From DUPU01 sp050952465 (lineage in GTDB: Bacteria; Bacillota; Dehalobacteriia; Dehalobacteriales; Dehalobacteriaceae): a stretch of DNA of 64,000 nt. Below, one piece after another: positions 63,700 through 64,000 of the stretch; the stretch's first letter is position 1, and each line of letters opens with the position of its first letter. The notes beneath the pieces were generated by a model, which made no database searches, was not told where the DNA came from, and worked only from the letters and a program-made list of their open reading frames with translations. The position numbers and the translations under genes are program-made. The stretch is from assembly GCA_050952465.1 (NCBI GenBank), contig JBMNKZ010000007.1, positions 372,001 through 436,000 on the forward strand. The letters are read 5' to 3'.

Positions 63700-64000
63700 G
63701 AATGGCAGAAGCATTTTGTTAGTTGGTGTAGGGGGTCAGGGTACGATCCTGGCATCTAAGATATTAACGGAAGGGTTATTGCGCCTGGGCTATGATGTAA
63801 AAATGTCTGAAATCCACGGTATGGCTCAACGTGGGGGGAGCGTTACCACCCAAATTAAATTTGGCGAAAAAGTTTACTCCCCATGCATTGGCCGAGGAGA
63901 GGCCGATGTGATTATTGCTTTTGAAAAAGTAGAAGCGGTGCGCTGGTTGCCTTACTTGAAAGAGGATGGGGCTCTTCTGGTTAATGATTATGAAATCTAC
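63692..64000 (+). CDS. iorB: Indolepyruvate:ferredoxin oxidoreductase beta subunit (cut by window edge)
   Basis: From a GTG at 63692 the frame stays open for 103 codons to the right edge. It begins SKNGRSILLVGVGGQGTILASKILTEGLLRLG and continues with SEIHGMAQRGGSVTTQIKFG, the hallmark of the gamma-type domain of 2-oxoacid oxidoreductases. This is the small IorB subunit that pairs with IorA. The C-terminal half is outside the window. Confidence 0.95.
   Translation, partial: MSKNGRSILLVGVGGQGTILASKILTEGLLRLGYDVKMSEIHGMAQRGGSVTTQIKFGEKVYSPCIGRGEADVIIAFEKVEAVRWLPYLKEDGALLVNDYEIY

Noticed and set aside
1..64000. CRISPR arrays, prophage, intact insertion sequences, rRNA, T-box leaders
   Set aside because: I looked for regularly spaced repeats, integrase or transposase motifs, rRNA sequence and the T-box GGTGG core and saw none.

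Overview
The window is the replication-origin region of a low-GC, endospore-forming, anaerobic Firmicute, most likely a Clostridia/Peptococcaceae-type organism. This rests on bofA, yyaC, gerM and ger genes (sporulation and germination), a large Bacillus-type SRP RNA, the dnaA/rpmH origin layout, a complete selenocysteine insertion set (selA, selB, tRNA-Sec) and indolepyruvate:ferredoxin oxidoreductase genes (strictly anaerobic amino-acid metabolism). Species-level assignment is not possible from the sequence alone.

Left arm (1-19 kb, nearly all genes on the minus strand, so co-directional with a fork leaving the origin). The recombination/sporulation operon tRNA-Ser(GGA)-SRP RNA-dnaX-ybaB-recR-yaaL-bofA runs off the left edge. 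Then come a lone HD-domain gene and a few small genes. Next is a cluster of serine and arginine tRNAs with tadA, whose product modifies the tRNA-Arg(ACG) encoded there. serS follows and is interrupted by two single-base frameshifts, then a pdxT-like gene that has lost its catalytic cysteine, then gyrA, gyrB, recF, dnaN and dnaA. DnaA boxes lie on both sides of dnaA, with an A+T-rich stretch on the dnaN side, which marks a bipartite oriC.

Right arm (19-64 kb, mainly plus strand). rpmH-rnpA-yidD-yidC-jag-mnmE-mnmG-rsmG is followed by parA-parB, with two perfect parS sites directly behind parB. Beyond these are DUF554, a HAD phosphatase, larC/larB (nickel-pincer cofactor synthesis), yyaC, a YkvI-type membrane protein, gerM and selA-selB. 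A branched-chain amino-acid ABC transporter (livJHMGF), with richer GC and different codon use, lies between selB and tRNA-Sec together with a GH18 spore-type hydrolase.

Distal part (45-64 kb). A germinant-receptor operon encodes one protein that fuses the A and B subunits, followed by the C lipoprotein. Next are an AraC/GyrI-type regulator, a membrane protein, an amidohydrolase, a 3D-domain protein, a HAD hydrolase, two tandem small paralogous proteins, glutamate racemase, a short alpha-glucan phosphorylase, a second YkvI paralogue, typA, pcrB, a YitT-type protein, a putative zinc-phospholipase-like protein and iorA-iorB, the last cut by the right edge.

The most unusual items are the GerA-GerB fusion, the tandem small-protein pair at 52.7-53.1 kb, the doubly frameshifted serS beside an active-site-less PdxT, the likely insertion of liv genes between selB and selC, and several structured or repeated non-coding elements. 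I found no CRISPR array, prophage or intact insertion sequence.
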